A stretch of 64,000 bases of DNA from Cavia porcellus. Its lineage: Eukaryota; Chordata; Mammalia; Rodentia; Caviidae. The DNA lies in contig NW_026947502.1 of assembly GCF_034190915.1 (NCBI RefSeq), positions 31,836,785 to 31,900,784 of the forward strand, in the 5' to 3' direction. A program made the translations under genes and the position numbers. This document shows positions 1 to 12,044 of the stretch, in pieces; positions within the stretch are counted from its first letter, which is position 1; each line of letters starts with the position of its first letter. The notes below the pieces were generated by a model that saw nothing but the letters and a program-made list of their open reading frames with translations, searched no databases and was not told the DNA's origin.

Positions 1-807
1 CATTTCATGATGTTATTAGAGGCTTCATGTTTGGGTTCATAATGTAGAAGAGGTGGGAGAGACAGGACAGAAGTCAGCATGTGTTTTCCTAGGGCAGCTG
101 GTCTCATTGCTGAAACTGTCGAATCCAAGTGCTAGTTAAGTACTCAGTTGGGACTAACCCCAGAGATTCTCCTGCAGGTGCCTGGGCTGGAGGCCCACAG
201 TCTAGAGGATGACCCAGCTGCCCACTCCCAGTGGTCCTGAGGAGCAACGATCCCCTAGGGAAGGAAGGCCAGTCTTATATTTTCCAAAGATGCTAAGCGT
301 GGTATGGGTCCTGTCGATTTCAAAGCCACACTGGAACCGTGCACTTGACAGTTTTCTCTCTCCCTGTGTTCCTGGTGCTGAATGCCAGTGGTCCAGGAAT
401 CAAGGCAGGCGTATCACATCCAGCAGGCGATGGATGTGATAAAGGCTGGCAGGGCAAAAGCCTCCTGCAGGATGAGGCCTTGGAATTCTGGGAAAATCCC
501 GTGTGCCAAGAGGTGCTGAGCAGGGAGGAGTGACACTGTTCTGAATGTCACATGGCCCCTCTCTGCTCCATCCTGGTGTCCCAGGAATCTGGTTTGGGAT
601 GGAATGGGTCTATGTTTCTGCATACATGTCACCCTTCATCAGTTGCAGACTTTTGACCAAAGAATCCAGCAGGTCTGATATCTTATAACAGAACAGTCGC
701 TGTTGCAAGAGTTGGTGGCTCCCCCAGTCATCTCAGTGTAAGGATGGGTACACCAAGGCCGAGGAATGACAGATGACTCATAGAGAAGTGAAGAGATGAA
801 GAGATGT
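1..807. other. Unique non-coding DNA
   Basis: I see no supported gene or recognisable repeat. The short open frames here (at most 76 codons) overlap one another on both strands and show no protein family signature. Confidence 0.6.
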
Positions 808-993
808 CTGGGTCCTCCTCATCTCTGCCATCCCTGCTGGATGACCTTGAATGGATTATGTGACCTCTTGGTGCCTCAGAATGTAAAATGCTCATCTGTA
901 AAATGGAAATGATAACACCTGTCCCTGTGGGCTATTTGGAGGGTCTCACATTATTTTTCTCAGAGTCTGGCATCCAGGAGGCACTAGTTACTG
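808..993 (+). mobile_element. MIR SINE relic
   Basis: The order of landmarks matches the tRNA-derived MIR family in sense orientation: a gaccttgaa block, gtgcctcaga, catctgtaaaatgg at about 894-906, then gataacacct and a degraded ggcatccaggaggcact 3' part. No target-site duplication is visible, as expected for an ancient element. Confidence 0.8.
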
Positions 994-1936
994 ATGTCCA
1001 GGGTTGCCCTTGAGTCAGTAGTGGGCCTGACTGAGACCGCTCCTGATTCCAATCAGAATCAAGTGATCTGATCATATCCCATGGCTGTGGGGACACTCTA
1101 GTGCTCGGCAGCCTGGTCAGACCCTTGCTCCAGCTGTGACTTTTGGGCTTGGATTTGAGACAGTGAGCCGTCTCTGTTTGCTAACTTTGTATATTGCTTA
1201 ATAAGGAAAACATGGCCTGTCCTGGCAAACAGTGGATCTGGCCATATATGGGGAAAAGGAGTAACTTGGATACAGTCAAGGACAAGATTCTGAGCTTGTC
1301 TTATTTAAAACAAAATCAAAGACAATATGGAGTACCACTTTCCTTCATCCAGTTTGGTTATGAGAGCATTTCTGATTATAAATAGGCAACATATTGCAGT
1401 GTTAGCTTTAGAAATAGCTGTGAACTGTTTGGGAAGCAAATCCTCTCAGCACTTGAAAGAACTTGGCTTGGAGGAAGGGTCCAGTGGGTACAGAGGCAGT
1501 GGCTGTCTCAGAGCCTCCCCGAGTGGATGGAGGTTTTCCTAACTGGTCACCAGCACCAGACCCAAGGGTCTGGGGCCGGCAGGAGGTGACAGCTTCTAGT
1601 CAATTCTGAAGGAGGGGCTTTCTTGCCTTTGCAGGGGAGGATTGCTGAGCCCACCCCACGCCTTCCTCTAATCACCTGTTCATGACCTCTGCCTCGCTCA
1701 CACTCACACTCACACTCACTGTTAGTTGTTGACTGCTCAAGCACATTAGGTGCCCTCACTGCTCACTGTGCGGGGCTGACTCCCGATTCCCTCCTGCTGC
1801 TCTTTCCTCCTCCCTGGTGCCTTCTCTTCCCCAGGCTGGACTGGTGCACTGCACTCTATCCTTGGTCCTTTTCCTCCTCTGTATGCTCTTCCCTCTACTT
1901 TTGGAATCAATGTGCATAACCTAGCAATTAAAGCTG
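994..1936. other. Unique non-coding DNA with a short hexamer repeat
   Basis: No gene is supported. A short tandem run of the hexamer cacact lies at 1697-1720, about four units. The rest is unique sequence whose open frames lack coding signatures. Confidence 0.55.
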
Positions 1937-2125
1937 ACCAGTCTGCCTGGGTCCAGTCCTGGCTCACCAGTACTAGCTATGTGACCTTAGGCACTTGCTC
2001 TCTGGCTCCATTTCCTCTTCTGTAAGCTGGGGGCAATGGCGGTGCTTACCTCCCAGCTGGTTAGGGCGGCCGAGTTCATCTACACAAAGCTCCTCGCACA
2101 GTACCTTGCAGAAAGCCAGTATGCA
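1937..2125 (+). mobile_element. MIR SINE relic
   Basis: Sense MIR landmarks are present: cctgggtccagtcctggctc, ctatgtgaccttaggcac, then tttcctcttctgtaagctgg, a cttacctccc block and a ctcgcacagtaccttgcag block matching the 3' half of the MIR consensus as I know it. Confidence 0.85.
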
Positions 2126-3944
2126 GAAAGCTGGGGCCACTGTGCTTTGCTGATGACTCTGGGTCCTTCCATTTAGACAGTCACTCTCTCCGAACTCCAG
2201 AGGCAAGACTCCCAGAGGCCTTCCTCACTCAGCAGTTCAGGCGGGGCTCCGCATTCAGCTTGGAACTTGCATTGAGGACACAAGGTCCAGGTCAGAAGAT
2301 GTGTGAGGTGGTGCTCTGTCCCACAGTGGATGCGCCCCAGACCCACTCCTCTCTCAGGGAAAGCTCCCTCTTGGGGGCTACTTAGGCCAGGGACATGAGA
2401 GACAGCCAGCAAAGCCTGAGGTTTCCACCTGGGGAAAGAGGGGTCACTCTTTGTTCTGAGTATTTCTTGAATGTTTGCACGGGTACTGTGCTTGGGTCTA
2501 GCCCCTGCTGAACACACATCCACTTGGTCTCCCTGCTAAGCCCCCTACCTTCCTCTCTCTCATGCTCTACCCTTCCCTGACTGAAGTCAGCCAAAGTCTC
2601 TGTAAAGACTTTGGTTCCCAGCATCTGTCTCCAGGGTTTACCATGTGATGGTCCCTGCAGCTGTGACCTCCTCTGTAGGTTTGGAAGGAGTCTGTTTCCC
2701 AGGGAGGTGAGACATTGGAACCTGCTGTGTGTTCTGAATCCTGGGTGCCCAATGTCACTGTGATCCTGAACCACATCTATGACTTTACCTCCCGCAGCGA
2801 CCCAGCTCTACTCAGTGGGGAGTGGGGTCACATGCTCCAGCGCTGGATTTCCCTGGCCCAAGCAGAATTAATAAGTGATGATTGCCATGCTTTCCTGATG
2901 AGTCTTCAGGTCTGGCCCTACTGCTTTTCACACTCTTTCTTGTCACCTGTCCCTGCTCTGGAAGAGACCTCTTTGAAAAGACCTCTTAGACTTGTTCCAT
3001 GGTTGTTTCTTCTCTGCAATCCTAAGTGGACTTTGTCTGCTTCCCATGCTGGACCCTCAGACCTTTTCTAGTTGCCTGGTCCAAGCAGCTTCCCCGACCC
3101 TGGCCATCCAAAGGCTACAATGAGCCCAGCCCCTTGGCCAGGGCTCCTCAGAGGTGAGCATGCTCAGAGCTGGCGCATGGAGGACCCTCAGCCCCAGTGT
3201 AACTGGCTCTTAAACTTGGCTTTGAACAGAGGTCTCTGTCACTAAGACCTTTTTAGAGAGCACCTGGCTTGTCAATCTCATCTCTTAAATTCCTTTCCAG
3301 ATCCTTCTTTGTCCTGGGTTCCTTCTCACCTTCTCCTTGACTCAGTGTAGCTGCCCAGTGCTGCAGGTTTGGGACCTACATCTTATGCATGTCAGTGGTA
3401 AATTCCAAGCCAAAGCTGGGACAGGTGACTTGGAGATGTCAGGTGTGGCCAGTCCAGCATGTGGGCCCTGCATTTGTCTGGGCCAGAGTGTGGGTCCTGA
3501 ACAGGGAACCAGTGCAGGAGTTGGTACGGTTCCTAAAGCACTGTAGCTCCTCTCACATGCTGGCTGCTCGGTGCCTGAGGGTTCCTCTGGGCTGAAATGT
3601 TAGTGTATGACCACTGTCCAGATACTCTTCGGCTCCCCACCCTGGGAAGGGCAAGCAACCAATCAGGGTGTCATTTATAAACCCCTTCCCTCCATTTCAG
3701 ACTGGAGACTGACTGGGCATGGACAGTCTTTTCTCTAGATTGGGTCCCAGGACTCAGTAGATGCCACTGTCTATCACCCCCACTGTCACATAGTGAACAA
3801 AATTGAGTCTTTCTACTGATTCCCTAGGCTCATGTTCAAGAATGCCCTCCTTGCTCAGATCCTATGTTGCTGTCACTCTGGTGGCTTTTGCTGATGAGGT
3901 CACAGGTCTTTCAGCTCTCTATGACACCACCTCACCCGCTGCCC
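2126..3944. other. Unique non-coding DNA
   Basis: No gene is supported. The longest open frames (130 codons on the minus strand at 2382-2774 and 118 on the plus strand at 2715-3071) overlap each other antisense and have no recognisable domain. A CCAAT-like box (about 3659) and a tttataaa stretch (about 3676) occur close together, but no adjoining first exon is evident. Confidence 0.5.
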
Positions 3945-4140
3945 CCTTAGACAGCAGTGACTGAGAGCTTTGGTGTTGTGGAGTCCAGACTTGAATCCCC
4001 ATTTGCCAGCCATGTGACCTTGAGCAGGTAACATGTCTTCTTACAGCCTGAATTTCCTTATCTGTTCAGTGAGGATCCTGGTGCACACATTATGCCTGGC
4101 ATATGTACCTGACTCAGAGTGGGCACTCAGCAGCAGGCAG
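3945..4140 (+). mobile_element. MIR SINE relic
   Basis: Sense MIR features: gacttgaatcccc, catgtgaccttgagcaggta, atttccttatctgttcagtg and a tgcctggcatatg 3' block, followed by a degraded gggcactcagcag end. Confidence 0.85.
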
Positions 4141-4303
4141 CTAGTGTAATGATGGCAATGAGAGCTTCCTGGTCCCACCTGGTTCCCCTTTGGTTCCTAC
4201 TATCTGGATAACTTCCTTTGTGATCACAGTGGCTGGTATGAGGGAGAAATTTTCCTTGGGAGCCCAGCTCAGAATGCACTATCTCAGCAAGCAATAGTGG
4301 TAA

Positions 4304-4308
<5 letters not shown>

Positions 4309-4353
<45 letters not shown>
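4309..4353. repeat. (TG)n microsatellite
   Basis: An uninterrupted dinucleotide run of about 22 TG units, directly visible. Such tracts are usually length-polymorphic. Confidence 0.97.
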
Positions 4354-4355
<2 letters not shown>

Positions 4356-4499
4356 TCCAGGAGGGATCAGAGGGGCTGGGTGACTTAGAGGCTGGTGTCA
4401 GGAGTTTCCCATTTCAGCTGGCAGAACTGTTGAGGTAGATGGAGGACCCCCCACAAATATAAGAAGCACAATTGTCCTCTATTTTTTTTAGCTATTCAG

Positions 4500-4725
4500 A
4501 AAACTATAGCATTTTGGACCTATTTTGTACCAGGCTCGGCCCAACTCTGAGGATTAGAGTGGTAAATTATGAAGACCCAACCAAAATCAAATTTTTTATT
4601 ATCCAGCATTCTTGGGGTGTGGTAGTAAAGGGAGAGGTTATGAAAAATAAAAATGATGCACGCTTGATTAAAGTTTCTCAGGCAATACACAAAAATACAA
4701 AGGAGATTTTAAAAATCAAGGAAGT
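4500..4725 (-). mobile_element. Probable L2 LINE 3'-end relic
   Basis: The segment has the antisense L2 pattern of a tacctattttgtaccaggctc block followed by a ctgaggattag block. Similarity decays quickly, so the boundaries and even the family are tentative. A 102-codon open frame on the plus strand across it looks like chance. Confidence 0.45.
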
Positions 4726-5195
4726 TAAAGTAAAAATCCCCCTACCTGGAAATGTTGACATTTTGATGAAAATACTGTGAACATGCACTGTGTTAGATAA
4801 GAGTATCCTGCTGTTTATACTTGGCTTTCTCTCTTCACACTCTACATAGTGGGCTTTCAAGACTCATTAAATTAATACAATAAATATTTTGCATGCTGTG
4901 GACTGTAAACTGTCCAGTTATAGAGGCATGGAGTTTAGCTGGTGAAGATCCCTGCAGCTCAGCCTCAGAGATGCAGGGTCATACCGTGTGCATATTTAAG
5001 TTGTGATTTCTGATTTTTATTTATTAAAACAAACTGGCAGATATCTTTGCAGACATATCTTTTTGCAGGGACAAGGGTATGTTCATTTGTTGATACAGAT
5101 TATCCCCCTACATAGGGCACTGGCTCTGTATCAAGAGAATTCCTCTCCCCCAGCCTTGTACCTTGTCCAACCTGGATTTTGTTAATCATCTTTAT

Positions 5196-5397
5196 TTTTG
5201 TGGTACTGGGAATTGTACTCAGGCTCTTGTGCATGCTAAGCAAGAGCTCTACCATTGAATAATATTCACAGTTCTTTTCAAAATTTTTATTTTGAGATAG
5301 CATCTTGCTAAATTGCCCAGGCTGGCTTCAAACTTGTGATCTTTCTGCTTCAGCCTCCCAGATAACTGGGGTTACAGAAGTGTGTTTCCATAGATGG
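5196..5397 (-). mobile_element. B1-dID-like dimeric SINE
   Basis: Read on the minus strand, a B1-type 7SL-derived arm (5285-5397; gcctcccagataactgggg and gcccaggctggcttcaaac are its complement landmarks) is followed by an ID-type tRNA-derived arm (5198-5272; ggtactgggaattgtactca is the complement of the ID 3' part). B1 plus ID in one unit is a rodent composite SINE arrangement and is one of the clues to the host lineage. Confidence 0.75.
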
Positions 5398-5507
5398 CTT
5401 GTTAATCTTTTTATTTTTTGCCAATATGGTGCAGCAGTCCCCACTTATTCATGAAGGCTATTTTCTGAGCGTCCTCAGTGGATGCCTGAAACTGGTAGTA
5501 CAAAGTC

Positions 5508-5534
<27 letters not shown>
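5508..5534. repeat. (TA)n microsatellite inside the Tigger-like element
   Basis: Alternating TA run, directly visible, grown within the AT-rich interior of the transposon relic. Confidence 0.9.
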
Positions 5535-5538
<4 letters not shown>

Positions 5539-5704
5539 CTATATGTATATAACTAAAACTATATTTTATAAATTAGACACAGTACAAGATTAAGAACAAC
5601 TAATAATAAGACAGAACAACTATAACCATATGTTGTAACCCAAATCATGGGAGTGTGATCTCTCCCTCAAAATAGACTGTTGTACTTTTGTCTTTTCACT
5701 TAAA

Positions 5705-5870
5705 GGAAGCATATTTATTTATCTATTTACTTAGAGACCAGATCTCACTGTGGAGTGCAGGCTGGTCTTGAATGTGCTACGGAGCTCAGGCTGGGCTCAA
5801 ACTCATGGAGATCTTTCTGTCACAGACTCCACATGCTGTGATTAGAGGAGTGCACCACCATGCCTGGCTG
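5705..5870 (-). mobile_element. B1 SINE inserted in the Tigger-like element
   Basis: The reverse-orientation B1 pattern is clear: gagaccagatctcactgtg, then two quasi-tandem caggctgg blocks (the roughly 29-bp internal duplication typical of B1), then gagtgcaccaccatgcctgg near the 5' end. Transposon sequence resumes on both sides, so B1 arrived second. Confidence 0.8.
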
Positions 5871-6250
5871 GAAGCACTTTTAGAGCTTCTCTTTGGCATA
5901 TCTGATTTGCTAGCACTACTATTGTGCTTTGGGGTCATTATTAAGCAGATAAATATTGCTTTAACACAAGCTCTGTGATACTATGATGATTGGTCTGATG
6001 CTAAGAGATGGCTACTAAGTGGCTATCGGGGGAGTAGCATATACAGTGTGGAAATGCTGGACAAGAAGCCCTCCATGTTTCAGGTGAGATGCAGTGGGAT
6101 AGCATGAGCCTTCATCATGCTACTTAGAATAGCATGCGATTTAAAATGTATGAATTGTTTACTTTCCATTTAATATTTCTGGACTTTGGGTGATCCTAAC
6201 TGAATCTGTGGAAAGCAAAACTGTTATAAAGCGAGGTGGGGTCTGCTATA

Positions 6251-6549
6251 GTAGATTATATACTATTGGGCCTGTTTACATTTATTTGATTATTGGTATT
6301 CATCTTGTTCTTGTTTTGTGATAAATGACTTCCTCATGTCTTTTGCTAGGCTTTGAGCCCTGGACTGCCCCTTGGTAACTCCCCTTCATACTTTCTAGGA
6401 CATGAGGGAGAGAGGGCCTACAGGATGCTGGTTGGAAGGCTCTCACTCTGCTGAAAGCTGAGGCCATGAAAAGCAGAGCTTGTGCCAGACCACAGATGTG
6501 GTTAGGGAAGGCCCATTGCTCAGCAGCTTTCTGTGGCTGTGGTGAAAAA
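6251..6549. other. Unique spacer
   Basis: AT-rich to mixed unique sequence between the Tigger-like relic and an L1 3' end. Nothing further is recognised. Confidence 0.5.
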
Positions 6550-7257
6550 CCTGAGAACACAGATGAAGAAATATAGCAAATAAATATAGGGAGAAATGCT
6601 CAACACTACTGGTCATTCGAGAGATACAAATTAAAACAACAATGAGATTCTACTCAGCCTGCAAAGAATGGCTATCATCAAGAAATCAATCAATAACAAA
6701 TGTGGGTGGGGCTGTGGGATAAAAGGAGCCCTTCTCCACTGTTGGTGGAATGTCGATGGATCCAACCACTGTGGAAATCAGTGTAGAATTTCCTCAAAAA
6801 ACTAGGATTGGATGTCCCATTTGACACAACTATTCCCCTTCTGGGTATCTTTCCAGAAGAATTAAAAACCTTGTACCAGAGCGATATATGTACACCCATG
6901 TTTATAGCAGCACAATTTGTAATAGCTAGATCTTGGAAACAACTCAGATGCCCATCAGCTGAGGAATGGATAATAACAGGTGGTCTTTTATGCAATGGAG
7001 TACTACTCAGTTGTAAAGAAAAATAAACTTGAGACTTTTATAGGAAAATCGATGCAACTGGAGACGATACTCATAAGTGAAATAAACCAGACTCACATAT
7101 GTAAACATCATATTGTCTCCCTATTGTGGGAAACTGAAAGAGTAAACAAGATCCAAAAGATACAATAGATATTGTAAAATGGGAAGAAACTGTTTAAAAA
7201 GAAAGAGAAACTGGGATAGGGCAAAGGAGAAAAGAAAGAAAGAAAAACAAAAACAAA

Positions 7258-7260
<3 letters not shown>
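6550..7260 (+). mobile_element. L1 LINE, 5'-truncated 3' end
   Basis: The sequence follows the end of L1 ORF2 and the region beyond it in sense orientation: attaaaacaacaatgagatt, ccactgttggtggaatg, ccaaccactgtggaaatcag, tatagcagcacaatttgtaa, and aatggagtactactcag. Stops and frameshifts break ORF2 and only its last part is present. An A-rich tail runs into a TA microsatellite. It is a dead copy. Confidence 0.9.
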
Positions 7261-7296
<36 letters not shown>

Positions 7297-7304
7297 TATA
7301 TATG
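7261..7304. repeat. (TA)n microsatellite at the L1 tail
   Basis: TA alternation with one interruption, directly after the A-rich tail of the L1 copy. Microsatellites commonly grow from LINE tails. Confidence 0.95.
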
Positions 7305-7499
7305 ATAGTTAAGATCATTATACTACCAATTTCTCTTAGTTCATTGAAAAGAAACATTTGTGCTAATATTGTTTGGACAATTAAATGCCTGCATCTTATA
7401 CTCTGAATAACTAATTTAAAAATAACAATATGCCATGTAGTAATCATTGCTACTGTCCTGTTATTCTGTTTTACTTTTTTCCTCTTTAAAAAAAAGAAT

Positions 7500-7920
7500 C
7501 CTGAGACCAATCATCTTAAAGGAGGAAAGATTTATCTTGACTCATGGCTTCAGAGGTATTAGTCCATGGTCAATGGGTTCTACTGTTATGGTATTTCATG
7601 AACTCCTGTTAGTTATTGAGCCAGAGGTTTTTAGTCCATGGTCAATTGTTTAGGGAGGCTGATCATAATGGCGGAGAGAGTATGCTGGAGCAAAGGCTCT
7701 CACTCATGGTGACAGGAGGTGTAGAACTTGTTTTTATAACAAAGTCCCTTCCCAGACCTGTTCAGCTATGAAATCATAGATTAACCCATTCATAAGGTTA
7801 GAGCCCTCATGATTCAACCACCTTCCCAAAGCCCTATCTCTGTTTACTGCTGCTTTGAGAATCGTCTTATCATATGAGTTTTTGGGTGTCACTTAAGGTC
7901 CAAATCACAAGTCTGGGACT
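7500..7920 (-). mobile_element. Probable MaLR-type solo LTR
   Basis: The landmarks aagatttatcttgactcatg, tagtccatggtcaatggg, catgagggctct in complement (agagccctcatgattcaacc), and a catatgagtttttgggtgtc end match a dispersed LTR-like repeat that I recall from squirrels and, more distantly, MST/THE1-type MaLR LTRs in reverse orientation. No internal retroviral genes are present. The family assignment is from memory and tentative. Confidence 0.5.
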
Positions 7921-8934
7921 CAGCCTACAGACTTCACACCAGTGTTAATACAGAGCAGGCCTGTTGGCATGGTGAGAGGATTATGTGTGCCCAGTCTCAG
8001 AGCAGTTACACAAGTACCATTGCAAACACAGCTGGCGGTCTCCCTCATTGAGGTAAGAAGGCCAGGCTGGTGCCCAGGTGAGCTCTGACCCCACTGTGAG
8101 CAGATAGGAATTGCATGATTAGTTTGGACCTTAGAGTTGTGCACTGGTTTTTAAAAATCACACCATCAAACCCTGCCATGTTTAGATGAAGAAGCTGATG
8201 CCCAGAGAGGGGACAGAATTTCCCCTCAAAGCCCTCTGTCTTGTGAACAACAGCTTCAGCTTTCCTAGAGGCTGTGGTGAGCTTAGGCACATTCTAAAAT
8301 CCATACCCTGAGACTGTTGAGTAAGCTTTGCAGCTGGAAAAGTGCCTGGGGTCCCTGGCTGCCAGGGACAGTGATACAAAGGTGTTAGATAGAACCACAG
8401 CCTAATCTCTTGGCTCTGGAATAGCCTTGGGCATAGACCTTGCTTAAGGCTACAGGAAGGTGCACACAGGGTGGTGTGCTGTGGTTCCTTACTTGGGCTT
8501 TCTTGTGCCTATGGTCTTCATGGCTGACACCATGGATATTTTCCAAGAACAAGATAAGCATCGTTGTTGGGACTGGCACCGATACTTATCCTCTCAGAGC
8601 CCCAAGTGTTGCCTGCTGGCTGGTTCCCATGGGAGAAGCAACTCAGCTTCGCATCTGCATAACCACCTTGGCTGGCGACACAGTATGTTCAGATGTATGT
8701 GTGCAAGCACAAGGGTGCACACACATATACATATATACACACATGCGTGTGTGCAGTGCTGTGAGTTGTCGGGACCGATAGTGCTGTCTGGACTAGTCAC
8801 AGATTCATGTGACTGAGGCCTGCGAGTTCCATTTTCTGTCATTTGTCTCCCTTCTTCGCAGTCCTCTGCTTGGTCCTTCTGTGCAGTTGTAGTGACCTCT
8901 TCTTTTTCTCCACATATCCATATTCTAGCTGGTC
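7921..8934. other. Unique non-coding DNA with a CA/TA/TG-rich patch
   Basis: No gene is supported. A possible weak antisense MIR lies at about 8165-8240 (gatgaagaagctgatgccca). An alternating purine-pyrimidine patch lies at 8716-8752 (cacacatatac followed by acatgcgtgtgtgc). Overlapping chance frames of at most 118 codons are present. Confidence 0.5.
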
Positions 8935-9240
8935 CTTGAGGCTCAGCTCAAATCCTCCTCTGTGAAGTCTCCTCTCCCCAGCCCAGTATGAAGGTCTTGC
9001 ACTTTCTCTCTTCTGAAGGCTGGTGACTATCTGCTGTGCTCTTACATGGTATTCAAGCTCATGGTGTCTTCCAACACCCCTTTTCTGGAACTTTCTCTTG
9101 TCAGGTGTATTGTTATGTTTTATGAGAAGAACTCCTAGTGATCCAGTGAGGCAGTAAACTCAGCTCCTCACCATTTTGTTCTTATTGAATTCTGGCACAT
9201 AGACTCTCAGGAAATGCTGGTTGCCTGTTGGATTTGGAGT
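8935..9240 (+). mobile_element. L2 LINE 3'-end relic
   Basis: Sense L2 landmarks: ggctcagctcaaatcctcct, gtgaagtctcctctcccc, then gcagtaaactcagctcc, a tctggcacatagactctcag block and a ggaaatgctggttg end. These match the conserved 3' portion of L2 and coding capacity is gone. Confidence 0.7.
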
Positions 9241-10414
9241 TAGTCAATACATAAATACAACCTGAAATGCTTTTGAGCTGAACTGGGTATTAGATGCTTG
9301 CCCACACATGCTGGCTGCCACTCTGAGGGGCGAAAGGACAAGTTTGAGTCCTGTAGGAGGTTGTAATCCAGGAGAAGCCATGTGGTGATGGGCCAAAGAG
9401 AAACCCTGAAGACTAGGGATTAACAGGATAGCATGGAAGTGGTGTTAAAAATCTGGCAATGCTTTCTTCTGTTAAAAATCTAAGAGCATGGCACTAGGCA
9501 GTGGGTGAGAGGAGAGAGATGTGGGTGGGACCCTGGCAGGCAGCAAGTACAGGACAGCAAGTACTTGCCAGCTCTCTCACTCCAGGCTTCCTGGAGGAGG
9601 GCTGAGGGTTTCATGCGTAGGTGACTGCATGTAGTTCATTCCTAAGGACTCTCCTTTCCCGTCTTGTGACCCCGGAGATTGTACCAGGATGCGTTTTCCC
9701 CCTATATCCTAGCAGGTGCTAATTGCTAATGCTAAATCAGGGTCTGTTCTTGAGAGAGAAGCAGACTGTGCTGGTCATTCATTTGCTCTCTTGTTTGCTC
9801 CTTCTGTGCTGGGCCTCATTAGGTCCAGCTCAAAGGTCTAGGTGGCACTAGCTAGCTACTTGTAATGCTGAAGCAGCTGGTGACCATCTCAAGCATGGAG
9901 GACATGGAGGTTTTAGTTTGGTGCTCTCTGTCATCCAGGATAATGCTGATGCCCCAAGGCTGGCGTGTGTGACCTCCTCCCCCAGGCTTCACAGGTTTCT
10001 CTGGGCTCTGGGCTCAGTACTCTTTAGAGCCTGTGCAACCCTCCCTTTGCATTCCTCCCTTACCGTACTATCCATTGCAAGCTTCCATGATTTTGCTCCT
10101 ACTTAGTGTTCTGCTTGGGCCCTCCCTACCTACTTGTCAGCACAACCAGGCCCTGCTTGTCACTTCAGACTCCTGTGTATACCTGAAGGAGAAAGAGAAG
10201 GGACTTTGGAGTCACTGGATATGCATATACATTCTGATCTCACCATGCTCTTAACAGCATGGGCCTTCCAGTGCTGTCAGGAGGGCTCACTTGAGGCACA
10301 CTCGGGAAAACATGTCCAGTTTTCTCTCTTCTTTCTTAGCTTCTACCACCATTCTTAATGCTAGGCCCAGAGATGCCCTGCTCTATCTGAGTGTTTGTGT
10401 TGGTGGAGCCCTTT
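9241..10414. other. Unique non-coding DNA
   Basis: No gene or clear repeat is recognised. A short imperfect tandem unit agcaagtac occurs twice at 9542-9565. Open frames are short. Confidence 0.5.
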
Positions 10415-10780
10415 CACCAAACAAATATTTGATAAAACACCTATTATGTGTTAGATGATAGGCAGGGGGAATCATTTTTGCTCACGGTCTACCACCAAGG
10501 AATTCCAGAGGAGCATGGTGCTTTGAGAGCTTATAACAAGAGATCTTGGTATTCAGGGATCAAGGAGGGACTTTGGAGGAAGCAATGCTGGAGCTGAGCT
10601 CTGGATAACAAGTACAGTCATCCACAAGCTGTGTCAACGTTTCTGCCTATGACAGTAGGAAGAATTCTGTGCCAAACTGGGTCAAGATCATATTTGGTTT
10701 CCAAAAAGTGAACTTTAGATAGAGAAAGTCAAGGAGGAGCCTGGCAGATCAGTTATGAGAGGGTTTCCCAGGGAGAGTCT
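10415..10780 (-). mobile_element. Probable L2 LINE relic
   Basis: The left end shows the antisense L2 3' pattern (aaacacctattatgtgttag, then gggggaatcatt), followed by diverged sequence with agggactttggaggaagcaa and ctctggataacaagtac, which fits the antisense L2 3' region. Boundaries are uncertain. Confidence 0.5.
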
Positions 10781-12044
10781 TGCATATGGCTATGAAGAGA
10801 ACTCCAGGTGGTATTTTGGGAGATACTCAGGAGGTTGAGGTGATTAGGGATGGGACATGCCAGTGAGAGATGGAGGAACACATCTCTGATTTGTAGATTT
10901 TGTATTAGGGAGCACAGAGAGTGGATTGGGGCCAAGCAAAGATCAGGCCAAGTTTATCTCTCTGGAGATCCATGGGGCATGAGTCCTCAGACTCTTACCT
11001 GGGCCTAGGAAGAGTTCTGAAAGATTTATTCCTGGGTGAATGTGGAAAATTAGTCCCTGTCCCTTGTGGGTTAGTGGATCTGGCTGTGGACAAGTCCTCT
11101 TGACCCCAAGTCTTCCTATGATGAGGAATTGGCCTCACACCATTTCCTGGAATAGGCTTAGTTTTTCCTAGGAGCCATGCCCTGGGGCTGGTGTGCGGGC
11201 CGGCCAGTGGTGGGGCTCTCACAGCCTCCATGGGCAGCCTCCATCCCAGCTATGCTGCGTCTAGTGAGAAACAGTTGGAATATGCATATAAGTGGCTTCT
11301 GGAGAGAAATCTACAATCTCTTCCATTACTGGGAAAGAGTTAGGCTACCAGATGTTTGGTGTCATATAATGTATGTTTTATGGCAAATGAAAAAATATAT
11401 ATAAAATCTGTACCCCGAGAGCTTCTTGCTTGCTTAAGGGGGACTGGGTCCTTCTTTTTCTCCTTCCCCCTTTCAGATTGTAGGCAAGAATTCCCTTCCG
11501 GGCAATGAATTTATCTGCCAAGTTGGGGCCCAGAGGGAACTCTTCTGGGGGACTCGTAAACCCGTCTTTTGAGGAAATCTTGGGGCTGAGGCCATATTCA
11601 GCCCCACATGTTTACACAATAGTCTCTCTCAGCTCTGAGGGACTATTAGAGTTAATTGGGTGAATAATCTGTGTTTAAAAAGTCCCTAACTACGTATTTA
11701 CATAATCCACGCTTTGCCCAAGCCTGCTCAAACCTATTTGTGGAATCTGGAGTGGATCCTAGGTTCAGTCTGCCGTGTACTTCTAGACTAGAGTAGGTTC
11801 TCCTCTGGTGACCATCCTTTGGTAGAGGTGGGGATAGGCAAAGCTGCCTATCCTCTACTTGGTGTGACAGCAGGGCTCATGTTAGCCGTGTGATTTTCCT
11901 GAGGTTTTCCTAGACACACTTTGTGGATTGCTGGTCCTGGAGATACTTACGTGGGTGTTCCGGTGTCTGAGAAGTTTGGGAAGCACAGCATGTCTCCTCT
12001 GTTGGAGATTCCTTATGCAGATCAATATATCAAAGAGTGATATT
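10781..12044. other. Unique non-coding DNA
   Basis: No gene is supported. Frames of 60-78 codons overlap antisense to one another. I recognise no repeat family. Confidence 0.5.

Larger units (their letters stand above)
5430..6250 (+). mobile_element. Tigger-like (pogo/TcMar) DNA transposon relic, interrupted by B1
   Basis: The left end reads cagcagtccccacttattc, followed by a cagtggatgcctgaaac block. The right end reads ataaagcgaggtggggtc then tgctata. The two ends are imperfect inverted repeats of the type seen in MER44/Tigger7-class non-autonomous elements as I recall them. The interior (aaattagacacagtacaaga, a taactaataataagacagaa block) also fits that class. A B1 SINE occupies 5705-5870. 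No transposase frame remains, so it is a fossil. Confidence 0.7.

Noticed and set aside
3655..3685. CCAAT box followed by a TATA-like stretch
   Set aside because: The two boxes are too close for a typical promoter layout, and there is no CpG enrichment or first exon downstream.
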